From positions 23,694-58,653 of the forward strand of contig PAQK01000041.1 of the NCBI GenBank assembly GCA_002709665.1: a DNA stretch of 34,960 nucleotides. Direction: 5' to 3'. Every line of letters begins with the position of its first letter. The first letter of the stretch is position 1. Source of the DNA: Gemmatimonadota bacterium (GTDB taxonomy: Bacteria > Latescibacterota > UBA2968 > GCA-2709665). A program made the position numbers and the translations under genes. The notes under the pieces were generated by a model, which saw nothing but the letters and a program-made list of their open reading frames with translations, was not told the origin of the DNA and did not search any database. Positions 1 through 9,284 of this stretch are shown here, one piece after another.

Positions 1-72
1 CACACCTTGTGCAAGAAGCGGCTCCAACATGTCAGGTTTATTGTTGCTCACAACATAGGCAAAAGCACTACC

Positions 73-1285
73 TCAGCCATTTTTACCCACCACTTCGGGA
101 TCGCGGCGGGCAAAAGCCACAAGGGCATCGATATTATCATCTGAAACAAAGTCTGCAGCATCTTTTAGATTTCCACCATACTGATAGAGCAGGCCTTTCA
201 TCCGATCGTAATTTGCCTGGTGCATAGGCGTGCCGCTCGATTCAATCCACCGGTTCGGATCTGCACCTTCATTGAGCAGCATCTTGGCAATCTCATGGTG
301 CCCGCCTCTTAAGCGTAGAACCTTTAGGCGCATTACATCCCTCAAATTTGGATCTACACCCCCATCCAATAACAACAGCACCAATTCAACAGAACCTGCT
401 TCTGATGCAACAGCCAGTGGCCTCCCACCCACCTCGTCTATGTTATTGGGTCTTTAAGCAACACTCCAATCCGGCTTTCATCAGCCGCAGGAACAGCTAG
501 ATCCAGTGTATAACGGCCACCGTGCCCAGGATATACCTGACCATTTCTCGATCACCACTTTCCAAGGCAATATCCACAGGGCGCTGACCGCGCTTGCGAT
601 ACCAATCGGTAGTGCCACCCTTTTGAACCGCATCAACGTCTGCGCCATTCTCGCACAAAAAACCCACCATCGCATAGTCTCTGCAAGAAACCGTGTGATG
701 CATGGGGGGCCAGCCTTCATGATCACCAACCGACACCTGATCAGGATTTGTACTGAGAATCTACACCACTGTGTCCTTATTACTAGCTAAGACTGCCTCG
801 TAAATGGGCAACATTGTATTGACATTGTGTGATGCAAGATCCCGCTCGAGAAGTGTGGCAATCTCGTCGTGACTCCGATCTCGTGCAACCACGGTAAGAT
901 CCTCGTGTCTATATCGTATCCACGTGGAATCCGCACCACGATCTAATAGTAGCTTTATAACGGATAATTTGTCTTTTCGAACGGCGAAGTGTATCGGCTG
1001 CGTGTACCAGTATTATTATTTTACCAAGCCCGGATCATGATCAAGAAGTTGCTCCACTTTACTCTCATCGCCGGCTCTCGCCGCCATCAGAATTTCCCAT
1101 GTGTTCGGGTCTATTGATGCTGAGGTGATTGGGTTTCTTCTTTGCGCTCATCGCTTCCTTCCATCATCTAACAGTGCTTGCCAACTCGTAAACCCGTATT
1201 CTATCGCCAACGCCTGTTGCGCCTCGCGCAATCTCAGATCTTTAGCTTTGGGCGTGTACACAGCAAGAACACGGTCGATTATCTA
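73..1285 (-). pseudogene. Decayed ankyrin-repeat protein gene
   Basis: Minus-strand translations show ankyrin-type repeats (GSVELVLLLLDGGVDPNLRD, HHEIAKMLLNEGADPN, YAMVGFLCENGADVDA, DKLSVIKLLLDRGADS). They are preceded by an N-terminal segment LREAQQALAIEYGFTSWQALL, typical of this family. The reading is broken by in-frame stops (e.g. TAG at 761-763, TAA near 1020) and frame changes. Confidence 0.7.
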
Positions 1286-1388
1286 AGAATCGCCGCTTTG
1301 ATATGCCCTGAGTGAATCTCGCGCCTGCTTCTTGTTGTGATTGAGATTAGAGTTTGCAGGTAAGCTAGCAGACCTTGCCCTGATCTAT

Positions 1389-1709
1389 TCAACTCGCCCG
1401 CTCGCCAACTGAATCTTCGACCAATTCGGCCAGCTCCGGGGCACCGGCAACATTAAAGAGAATTTCGCAATCACAACGGCCGCCCTGTTCCGCCAGGAGA
1501 GTCAAATTCAGGGTTGGATCCTCGACACCCATCTGAACCAGGATCTGCCTGGAATAGCGATGGTCATGGCGACATCGCCAGGAATCTTTGTCTCCAGACA
1601 AAGAACCGCATCCTTCATCTCCTGCAAGTCGCTCCTGAAACTCGTCCCATCTTGGATGGGAAGGGGTTATCATATTCGGGTCGGAAGCAGACGAATTCCT
1701 CGACATCAC
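1389..1709 (-). CDS. DUF2695-like protein
   Basis: HPRWDEFQERL ... CRHDHRYSRQIL ... GGRCDCEILFNV matches the DUF2695 pattern. The start is uncertain (several ATGs). Confidence 0.6.
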   Translation of the reverse strand: MMSRNSSASDPNMITPSHPRWDEFQERLAGDEGCGSLSGDKDSWRCRHDHRYSRQILVQMGVEDPTLNLTLLAEQGGRCDCEILFNVAGAPELAELVEDSVGERAS

Positions 1710-1894
1710 CCTGGCTCCTGAGATAGCGATTTGGGCTGATAGGTTCCAGTTTATATCTCCAAATGTGGAGCGAGAATATACGCTCCCGTATTATTACCTG
1801 CAACCTGTTTGGCAGACCCTGGTTGGAGTCCTCAAGAATAATCACTCGTTTGATCGGAAAAACGGAGCACAACACATTTAGTTAAGAAGAGATT

Positions 1895-2275
1895 ATGAAT
1901 TACTATCTCTCCATTTCAGTCATTTTTGCGATCCTGTCCACCCACGGACACCTCACCATCGGAAGCACCGCATTTCTTCGACCCATGCTGGCCACCGAAT
2001 TCGACGTTGTGTCCAAACGAACAATGCACTGCGGATTCCACTACGTTTCAGCCTATTTCCTTACATCTGCCATCGTGCTTACGGGGTTGAGCCTTGGAAT
2101 CCTGTCAGTCGATAAAAATCTTTACCTTGTGAGGTTCATTGGGTTCAATTGGGCGGGATTTGCTGCCATACATATCTTCATCATTCAAACAGGCAAAATC
2201 GAGCGTGGATTCATCAGGATGTTTCAGTGGATACTCTTTTCCAGCATCGCAATCCTGAGCTTTCTCGTTACCTAA
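1895..2275 (+). CDS. Small multi-pass membrane protein, unknown function
   Basis: 126-aa ORF with about four hydrophobic segments. Confidence 0.5.
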   Translation: MNYYLSISVIFAILSTHGHLTIGSTAFLRPMLATEFDVVSKRTMHCGFHYVSAYFLTSAIVLTGLSLGILSVDKNLYLVRFIGFNWAGFAAIHIFIIQTGKIERGFIRMFQWILFSSIAILSFLVT

Positions 2276-2344
2276 ATGATATTGCGTACCTCTTAAAGAA
2301 AAGAAGCTTAAGACCCTTAAGTTTTTGTCGATATAGCTTGACGC

Positions 2345-2478
2345 AGGGGTAATCTACCCTAACTCGTGAAGACCATCATCACCCGGCTTCTGATAACGGG
2401 CGAGTGATGCCGAATGGTCAGGCCCTCTTCGATCAGTAGGAGCATTCATGCGACCGAAGGCGGGGGGGCTTTTTATTA
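2345..2478 (+). other. Structured intergenic element (two hairpins, then a GC-rich stem and T-tract); possible ncRNA or terminator region
   Basis: GGGTA-atc-TACCC (2347-2359). Then GACCAT/CATCAC/CCG ... CGG/GTGATG/ATGGTC (2371-2419), interrupted only by two 4-nt bulges. Then GGCCCTCTTCG ... CGAAGGCGGGGGGGC TTTTTATTA (2421-2478). Confidence 0.35.
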
Positions 2479-2521
2479 TGGATATAAGCTTCGACTTTGC
2501 TTGTGCCAAATTCCTTGTGAA

Positions 2522-3331
2522 TTACCTGCGTCTTGCCTTTTCGGCCTCGATCTCCCGATTACGTGAAGGGACCTTTGTCGTCAGAGACGCCAGCAACCTT
2601 TGGGTGATTGCTGTCGTATCCTCGACCGCCTGATTGAATGCCTCCTTATTCACCTTTGAGGGACTTCTGAATCCACTGACCTTTCTCACAAACTGAAGAC
2701 TTGCCGCCCGGATTTCATCCAAGTTCGCAGGCAGCTCAAAGTTAAATAGCGTTTTGATACTTCTGCACATGGCGTTCTCCCCATCTGAAAAAGACCTCCG
2801 AGAGAATTCCATCGAAGGTCTTTCGTACAAACTCACATTCCAATCCCAACTCATCCGTGAGATCCTTGACGAATACTTGTCAATAGTGGTTCCACTTTCT
2901 TGCCTTCCTCTGCTAATACCAGGGAGCAAAATCGCTCGGGCTTCGAGAGCAGACCCATAGTCCTGCTGATAGGCCAGGGTGATCGCTAGACAATAGTAGA
3001 CGCTTTCCGCATCTGGATCAAGAGACAAGCAGTACTCAAAGTGGAGTTGGGCGGGACGAAAACTTTCTTTCTTCATATAGAGCAATCCCAGGTTACAATA
3101 CGCGTCGGAGAGATGGTCTTCTGCTTCAATCGCCCGGTAATAGCGCCTCTCCGCTTCTTCGGTCCTGCCGGCAGCACCCAGTTCCAATGCGCGCTCGAAT
3201 GGGTCACTCAGATCGGCGGGTGCACAGAATACCAGAAAGAGACTCAGTTGATCCGGATTCCACTTCCCTCTTCCCCTGGCTCGCCGAAATTCAGGCCATT
3301 CCGATTCTGTAGGGAATTCAATGATGTTCAC
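2522..3331 (-). CDS. TPR-repeat region in frame with a complete DUF2277 protein
   Basis: TPR-like PFERALELGAAGRTEEAERRYYRAIEAEDHLSDAYCNLGLLYMKKESFRPAQLHFEYCLSLDPDAE. The C-terminal MCRSIKTLFNFELPANLDEIRAASLQFVRKVSGFRSPSKVN... is DUF2277, with its own ATG at 2768-2770 preceded by GGGGAGA. The ORF start is GTG, directly abutting the Ku stop codon. Confidence 0.75.
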   Translation of the reverse strand: MNIIEFPTESEWPEFRRARGRGKWNPDQLSLFLVFCAPADLSDPFERALELGAAGRTEEAERRYYRAIEAEDHLSDAYCNLGLLYMKKESFRPAQLHFEYCLSLDPDAESVYYCLAITLAYQQDYGSALEARAILLPGISRGRQESGTTIDKYSSRISRMSWDWNVSLYERPSMEFSRRSFSDGENAMCRSIKTLFNFELPANLDEIRAASLQFVRKVSGFRSPSKVNKEAFNQAVEDTTAITQRLLASLTTKVPSRNREIEAEKARRR

Positions 3332-4012
3332 TTAGGCGATCTTTCTTGCCTTTCGGGGCTTCTTCGTGGTCGATTTGGCCTTTTTGGCCCTTTTCTTCGC
3401 AGGCTTCTTCGTCCCTGGTGACCGCATAGACTTCGCTTGCTCGATGCTCTGCTTCAGTGCTGCAGTGATATCGATGATCGACTCTTCCTCGTCTGCAACC
3501 GCCACAACTTCCTTGCCTTCCACCTTGATTTGTATCATCTGTTTCACGGCCTCGTGATATCTATCGGTCAACTCCAGATCTCCCAGTGTGGTAGACATGA
3601 TGCTCACCAGAGTCTTGGCAAGTTCCAGCTCAGGTTTGGACACTTCCTCATTGCGTTCATCTGACATGTCGCTGATTTTTCTGAGAGACACGGGATTTTG
3701 CAGCTTGAAGAGCACCAGACCATCATCCTGTGGAGAAATGGCAACGACCTCTTCCTTATCCCGCATCACGATCCTGCCGATACCCAGTTTATCGCTGGAA
3801 CTCAACGCTTCTCTCAGAAGGGAATAAGGTTTGGCGGCAATGGGGTCATCTGGTCCTACCAGTAATGGGGAATCATAGAGCATCGGATGTAAATCGGCGT
3901 CTTCCACGAACCCTTCTATCTCGATAATTCCGACGCCCGGAAAGAGCAATTTTTGCAGATTGGTCAACTCCACCTTGCGTCGAACTACATTGGTCAGAAC
4001 TGACTTCTTCAT
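3332..4012 (-). CDS. Ku-family protein lacking the canonical N-terminus, with a Lys-rich tail
   Basis: EIEGFVEDADLHPMLYDSPLLVGPDDPIAAKPYSLLREALSSSDKLGIGRIVMRDKEEVVAI...DGLVLFKL...KPELELAKTLV matches the Ku core. C-terminal tail AKKRAKKAKSTTKKPRKARKIA. The usual N-terminal RAIWSGSISFGLVNIPVKLY is absent, and an in-frame stop lies just upstream of the ATG. Confidence 0.85.
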   Translation of the reverse strand: MKKSVLTNVVRRKVELTNLQKLLFPGVGIIEIEGFVEDADLHPMLYDSPLLVGPDDPIAAKPYSLLREALSSSDKLGIGRIVMRDKEEVVAISPQDDGLVLFKLQNPVSLRKISDMSDERNEEVSKPELELAKTLVSIMSTTLGDLELTDRYHEAVKQMIQIKVEGKEVVAVADEEESIIDITAALKQSIEQAKSMRSPGTKKPAKKRAKKAKSTTKKPRKARKIA

Positions 4013-4044
4013 TTGCGATACTCTAGCGACCCGTCAATCAGTGA

Positions 4045-4092
4045 CAAAAATAGGGAGTGGTTTCCGCTACACTTACGCGGATCCCACTCCCC
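4045..4092 (-). terminator. Rho-independent terminator or attenuator upstream of the Ku gene
   Basis: Minus strand GGGAGTGG-GA-TCCGC-gtaagtgta-GCGGA-AA-CCACTCCC followed by TATTTTTG. Confidence 0.6.
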
Positions 4093-4190
4093 CATTAGTA
4101 ACACCTTATGAAATCAGCTATTTACGACAGAAACATAAGGAAGTCTATCATCCCTGTCAACACTACATATACATCCCGTGGTTATCCAGA

Positions 4191-4664
4191 TCAGCCCAGC
4201 CTTTGTTTCACCAACTGAGCACCAAACCAGGCTGACGGAAGAAAAACCAGAAAACCGGCTACTGAAAACCAGATCGAATGAGGTAACATAACCATATTCG
4301 CTATACCTCCCGCCATGAGAAGTCCCCCCACAATTATCCCAGGTACTATGGATGATCGTGAAATCCACACTGCCAATGCACTGCCCGCTCCGCTGCCCAA
4401 TACCCATCCAAGCAAAACGAACAACATGCTCCCCAGTGGAATCTTGTCCATATTGGCTTTCAAACTCTCGATATCTGTCGGATTGACTCCTTCTGGCAAG
4501 GGAAAGAGAACATGCCCCAAGCCTTCTACCATGGCAACCAGCGTCCCGCCGGCAATCATCCCCATAAAAACACCCACTACATTCCGCACGTGGCCTCCAA
4601 TCTCCTCCTGGACTCGCGCTACCCGACACCCCGATTCAGATAGAGCTTGTTTTCCATTTCCCAT
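4191..4664 (-). CDS. Small membrane protein of unknown function
   Basis: Hydrophobic segments (VVGVFMGMIAGGTLVAMVEGLG, LGSMLFVLLGWVLGSGAGSALAVWI, IVPGIIVGGLLMAGGIANMVML). The true start may be internal, because the 5' end overlaps the Lhr relic. Confidence 0.55.
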   Translation of the reverse strand: MGNGKQALSESGCRVARVQEEIGGHVRNVVGVFMGMIAGGTLVAMVEGLGHVLFPLPEGVNPTDIESLKANMDKIPLGSMLFVLLGWVLGSGAGSALAVWISRSSIVPGIIVGGLLMAGGIANMVMLPHSIWFSVAGFLVFLPSAWFGAQLVKQRLG

Positions 4665-5163
4665 CTGTCAAGACCTATATTCCCCTCGAGCAACCGGGCC
4701 TCCTTCCCCTCCTTTACCGCCACAGGAACACCATTACGATAGAGCACGCGATTCGAAAACAGACTGGGGACACGTTTTCCGGGCCTTGTGATCACGCCCG
4801 TCAGATTGAGGGGATCCGCCGCACAGATGGACACGAACTGTTCCTCGTCGCGTTTTTTCTCACGGACCTGAGGATCGGGATCACCTCGGGTAGTGCAAAC
4901 TGCTCACCCCACACACCTTCAACAAAAAGCCCACCCCTTATCTCGCCTCTCGCCTCGAGTCTTCTACAGACACGAACCAGCTCACGCCAGAGCGGGCTCA
5001 TTCCTTCGTGGACCGCAATCTTCCGAAAGATCACACCATACCTGCTTAGAAGCGTTCGACGGATTCCCCTGTCGTATCCTCTCCCCGAGGGAGCAGTGAC
5101 CACCTGCCTGCCATCTCCATACTGAAAATCGGACTCCTGTGTCTTCGCACTCAAACTGAACAT
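4619..5163 (-). pseudogene. C-terminal relic of an Lhr-type DEAD/DEAH helicase, frameshifted
   Basis: [75 protein letters not shown] resembles the Lhr C-terminal region. It continues in the -1 frame as [49 protein letters not shown]. Confidence 0.65.
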
Positions 5164-5314
5164 TTAGGTGACGATTTGGGCAACCACCAAAGCTGAATAG
5201 TACTCGGCAAACATCTCTCTCCTTGCGGATCGAGCCAGGTAAATTTCTTTACTGTAACCACAAAGCGAAACTTGTCGTATTATTAGACGTTGAGACATAT
5301 GAAAAGGAGTCACT

Positions 5315-7219
5315 GTGGAAGTGCTGAAAGTCAAACCTGTTCACGCAGATATGGGTCCCAAAGAAGCCCGCAAACAGTTGCTCGAGAGGCTCCAGCATCT
5401 ACCCGACGAGCACGGTGTGTATATAATGCGTGACAGGGAAGGTATCATCATTTACATCGGCAAAGCAAAATCTCTCCGGAATCGTGCGAACTCCTATTTT
5501 CGGCCTCGCGGGTATGATGGACGTCCCCAATTCAGAGCCCTGGTCAGAAGTGTCTGGACAATGGACTATATTGTAACGGACACGGAGGTTGAGGCGCTGA
5601 TACTGGAAGCCAACCTGATCAAGACCCACAAGCCCAAATACAACATCAACCTGAAAGACGACAAGAAGTATCCGTTCGTGCGAATCACCAAGGAGCCTTT
5701 TCCCAGAATATTGCTCACACGGGATGTCGTGCGAGACGGCTCACGTTACCTGGGTCCTTATTCGGATGTGAAATCGCTCCGGAGAACTCTGAAGTCACTC
5801 AGCAAGCTTTTTAAAGTGAGGAGTTGTGACTTTGACCTGCCGTGCAAGCCCGCAAAGCTTTGTCTCGATTATGAGATCAATCGGTGTGACGGCCCCTGCG
5901 AAGGACTGATATCGGAAGCCGACTACGGCAAGATCATCGATGAAGCCGTGCTCTTCCTCACCGGACGCCACAAAGATGTTGTCCGAACCCTCAAAAACCA
6001 AATGAAAAAGGCCTCTGCAGACCTCAAATTCGAGGATGCGGCGGAATTTCGCGACCGGCTCCAGGCGCTCGAGAACGTCACCCGGCGGCAAAAGGTCGTC
6101 ACCCACGATCTTTCGGACTGGGACACTGTTGCTCTCGCGAAGGAGGACAATGAGGCCTGTGCCGTCATCATGGAAATCCGCGATGGTCGGCTAATCGGCC
6201 GACAGCACTATTTTCTCAGCGGCGTACTCGATAAGCCGATGGAGGAAGTCTCCTCGAACTTCCTACGTCTGTTCTACAGTACCGCCACATTCGTACCCCG
6301 AGAAATAAACCTCCGATATGACACGGAAGACCGGGAAACCATTTTGGACTGGCTCCGCGACCAGACTGATGACATCGTCGAGATTCGGATCCCCCAACGA
6401 GGCGAGAAAGAACGCCTCCTGAAAATGGCGGAGAACAACGCAAGCCTGCTCCTGATGGAACGAAGGTTGAAACGGGAGAATCGGAAATCTCAGGTGTCCG
6501 GTGCGGTGGCCGCGCTTCAAAGAGATTTGAAGCTCAAAAAACCACCCAAACGGATAGAGGCTGTTGACATTTCGAACACACAGGGGTCGAAACCGGTGGC
6601 CTCTCTGGTCTGCTTCGTAAACGGCAAACCGCTGAAGAAAGACTACCGGCACTTCCAGATCCACGGTATCGATGGACCAAACGATTATGCCATGATGGAG
6701 CAAGTCGTCACGCGAAGATTCAAGCGCCTGCTGGAGGAAAATGGAGGATTCCCGGACTTGCTCCTCATCGACGGCGGGAAGGGCCAACTGTCCAGTGCGC
6801 TCAAAGCACTCAAATCCCTTGGTATTCAGAATCAGCCGGTAATCGGGCTGGCAAAGCGGATGGAAGAAGTCTTCCTTCCCTGCCACTCAGATCCCCAGAA
6901 TATTCCCAAGGACTCCTCCTCCATTCGCCTCTTGAGGGAGGTTCGAGATGAATCCCACCGTTTCGCAGTCACCTACCATAGGAAACTTCGAAAAATCGAC
7001 ACCATCAAGTCTGATCTCGACCTGATAGACGGGATTGGGCCGAACCGAAGGAACCTGCTGCTCACACATTTCGGCTCAAAGAAAAAGGTCCTGGCTGCCT
7101 CCAAGGACGAAATCGCCGCCCTGAAAGGCATAGGACCCATTCTGGCTGATACCATTTACAGAAGTCTGCACGGTACGGAACAGACTTCCGAGGTAATTCA
7201 GAGAGCAGAAACCCTGTAG
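5315..7219 (+). CDS. uvrC: UvrABC system protein C
   Basis: Full length with GIY-YIG domain (HGVYIMRDREGIIIYIGKAKSLRNR), UvrC homology (EAVDISNTQGSKPVASLVCFVNGKPLKKDYRHF) and C-terminal HhH (LIDGIGPNRRNLLLTHFGSKKKVLAASKDEIAALKGIG). GTG start. Confidence 0.97.
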   Translation: MEVLKVKPVHADMGPKEARKQLLERLQHLPDEHGVYIMRDREGIIIYIGKAKSLRNRANSYFRPRGYDGRPQFRALVRSVWTMDYIVTDTEVEALILEANLIKTHKPKYNINLKDDKKYPFVRITKEPFPRILLTRDVVRDGSRYLGPYSDVKSLRRTLKSLSKLFKVRSCDFDLPCKPAKLCLDYEINRCDGPCEGLISEADYGKIIDEAVLFLTGRHKDVVRTLKNQMKKASADLKFEDAAEFRDRLQALENVTRRQKVVTHDLSDWDTVALAKEDNEACAVIMEIRDGRLIGRQHYFLSGVLDKPMEEVSSNFLRLFYSTATFVPREINLRYDTEDRETILDWLRDQTDDIVEIRIPQRGEKERLLKMAENNASLLLMERRLKRENRKSQVSGAVAALQRDLKLKKPPKRIEAVDISNTQGSKPVASLVCFVNGKPLKKDYRHFQIHGIDGPNDYAMMEQVVTRRFKRLLEENGGFPDLLLIDGGKGQLSSALKALKSLGIQNQPVIGLAKRMEEVFLPCHSDPQNIPKDSSSIRLLREVRDESHRFAVTYHRKLRKIDTIKSDLDLIDGIGPNRRNLLLTHFGSKKKVLAASKDEIAALKGIGPILADTIYRSLHGTEQTSEVIQRAETL

Positions 7220-7419
7220 AATCCCCTGGAGCTTCCTATTACAGTGCCCGGCCTGGACTTCAAATCATCCAGGGTAAAGCTTCCTTTGAATTCCCTACGA
7301 AGGACCTTTTTGACTTCCCTTAGAGAGCAACTCCTCCAAAGCCGACCATCTGAAGATTTCCGGTATTCCATACAGGGCCTCCTGATGTTGTAGTTCCTTA
7401 CATATTCATATGTGCATCA

Positions 7420-7433
7420 TATACAAATGTATA
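7420..7433. promoter_or_regulatory. Candidate operator, perfect inverted repeat TATACA-AA-TGTATA
   Basis: TATACAAATGTATA, flanked by outer GTGCA...TGCAC. Shares ATGTATACC(A/C)TAT with the dnaE2 upstream site. Confidence 0.4.
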
Positions 7434-7604
7434 CCATATTGTGCACCAAGTCAAGAAGAAATTGCGTCGCCCCCTTTACAGAATATAAGAAGTTAGGCTC
7501 TCCCCGTGCCAAATTCTGCAAGCCACCATTCCCATATATTTCCCCCACGGTCACTACCAATCTCCCCTCCCTGGAAACCATGTAGCGCCTGAGGGAGGCT
7601 CCCT

Positions 7605-7960
7605 ATGAATCCAAGTTTACTCCTGGTTGATGACAACACCGAAATTCGAGCAGTACTGCGTGATTCCCTTACGGGTCAATACAATATTGTCGAAGCCGGC
7701 GACGGCCAACTCGGGCTCACGGAAGTCATAGTTGGCGACCACAACATCGACCTGGTGGGCACAGATCTGAGCAGGCCGGATACCGACAGGGTAGAGCTGA
7801 TAGAAAACCTGCCCGACAGGATGAAGTACATCATCATATCCGGCTATCTAAAACTGCCCCATACAGGGGTGCACTCAAGCACCTGAACCCTGTGGCTGTT
7901 CTGGAGAAGCCCTTCGAAGTACAGAATCTGCGGGATACGATCGAACAGACCCTATCGTGA
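7605..7960 (+). pseudogene. Receiver (REC) domain protein interrupted by a frameshift
   Basis: LLLVDDNTEIRAVLRDSLTGQYNIVEAGDGQLG...DLVGTDLSRPD...KYIIISGYLK, then a frame change to GALKHLNPVAVLEKPFEVQNLRDTIEQTLS*. The Asp and Lys of a receiver domain are present. Confidence 0.7.
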
Positions 7961-7977
7961 AAAGAGATTCCTAAACC

Positions 7978-8012
7978 AAAGGACGGCTGACTAACGTCGG
8001 CCGTCCTTTCCC
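7978..8012 (+). terminator. Rho-independent-like hairpin after the REC gene
   Basis: AAAGGACGGC-tgactaacgtcg-GCCGTCCTTT. Confidence 0.6.
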
Positions 8013-8017
8013 AAAAA

Positions 8018-8491
8018 ATGGATACTCACCAGACAACAACTGTGGCCATCATCTCGGATTCTCACGACCTGGTTCGGCCGGAGATCGAAAACTTCCTGAG
8101 ATCCTCGGACCTTGTAGTTCACGCCGGCGACGTTGGATCAGATCAAACTCTCGAAGGTTTCCTATCGCTCAACGACGACATTACATTGGTGAGGGGCAAT
8201 GTCGATCTGGACACGAAAGTGAGCCGGCTCCCTGAACGCGCCATACTCGAAGTCGAAGGCCGTAGCATCCACATCGTCCACGATATCACAACCTTTTCCC
8301 CGGGAGCAGATGCTCCTGACATCGTCGTCTTCGGTCACTCCCACAGACCGCTCGAGGAGAAGAAAGGCAATACCCTTTTCGTGAATCCCGGGAGCATTGG
8401 CCCAAGACGATTCTCTCTACCCATCTCCTATGCATCTCTGGATCTGGCAGAGGATGTTTTCTCACTGCAATTCCACACCATTGCTCCCTAG
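8018..8491 (+). CDS. MJ0936/YfcE-family metallophosphodiesterase
   Basis: VAIISDSHD...LVVHAGDVGS...VRGNVD...VFGHSHRPLEEKKGNTLFVNPGSIG. Confidence 0.85.
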   Translation: MDTHQTTTVAIISDSHDLVRPEIENFLRSSDLVVHAGDVGSDQTLEGFLSLNDDITLVRGNVDLDTKVSRLPERAILEVEGRSIHIVHDITTFSPGADAPDIVVFGHSHRPLEEKKGNTLFVNPGSIGPRRFSLPISYASLDLAEDVFSLQFHTIAP

Positions 8492-8501
8492 TATATCGCT
8501 C

Positions 8502-9284
8502 TCACTCACCGTTCGGTTCTGCGGATTGGTACCGCTCTATAACATCACTGAGTGTGGCCTCTGAAACGTGACTGGAGGCCAGGGCGGTAAAGCGATGGAC
8601 GTATAACACGTCCTCCCCAAGAAGCAGTTCAAGATCCCTTTCTCCCGGACCATCCGCAGCAACTTCGATATTCGACATCACGTAGGCAAAGATCTTCTTC
8701 TGTTCGAAAACGACCTCGGAAAGCAAGTGGCTTACTGATGCCCCTTTCAACCTGTAACTAACGGTGAAACTGGTCTCATCCATGCTGTCCGGATGTCTCT
8801 GGAACACAGTGTAGACCGTGATGCGGGTTTGGCCTCCTGCTGAAACAGACACCGTGGCAGGCGCTACAAATTCGAAGGAGCTTACCGCAAGGCCCTTCTG
8901 GAAGTTCTTGGCCAGACTGCCTACGGACAAAACCACATCCGTGTCTTCGACGAAAACTGATCCACCACCCAGGTCGCTTGCCGACTCAATCATCTTTCCA
9001 AGTGCCTCCCGTCCCCCCAGACACACGCCTTCCGCAGCTTCCTGAGAAGCGTGTTCCTGCGCTTCGGAACCGTCCTCGTCATCCATCTCTTCACCATCCT
9101 CCGGGTCACCCGGATTCGACGTCTGCACCTCGTCCTCTGAGGGGGGCTTCACCTTGAAAGCGGTCGCCTGATTGTCGCGACTAACTATCCTGAAATAGTC
9201 CTCCTCGTACCCCTTAAACCATGTTTCCAGAGCCAGTCGCAGCGCATCTTCTCCATCAATGGCTCGTATCACCTTTTCTTGCAT
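8502..9284 (-). CDS. Conserved-looking hypothetical protein with an acidic linker
   Basis: 260-aa ORF with GC-biased codon use. The central acidic low-complexity stretch (DEVQTSNPGDPEDGEEMDDEDGSEAQE) separates two globular-looking parts. Confidence 0.55.
   Translation of the reverse strand: MQEKVIRAIDGEDALRLALETWFKGYEEDYFRIVSRDNQATAFKVKPPSEDEVQTSNPGDPEDGEEMDDEDGSEAQEHASQEAAEGVCLGGREALGKMIESASDLGGGSVFVEDTDVVLSVGSLAKNFQKGLAVSSFEFVAPATVSVSAGGQTRITVYTVFQRHPDSMDETSFTVSYRLKGASVSHLLSEVVFEQKKIFAYVMSNIEVAADGPGERDLELLLGEDVLYVHRFTALASSHVSEATLSDVIERYQSAEPNGE

Noticed and set aside
1615-1875. 86-aa minus ORF upstream of and overlapping the DUF2695 gene
   Set aside because: No domain signal and extensive overlap; could be an old 5' extension, not supportable.
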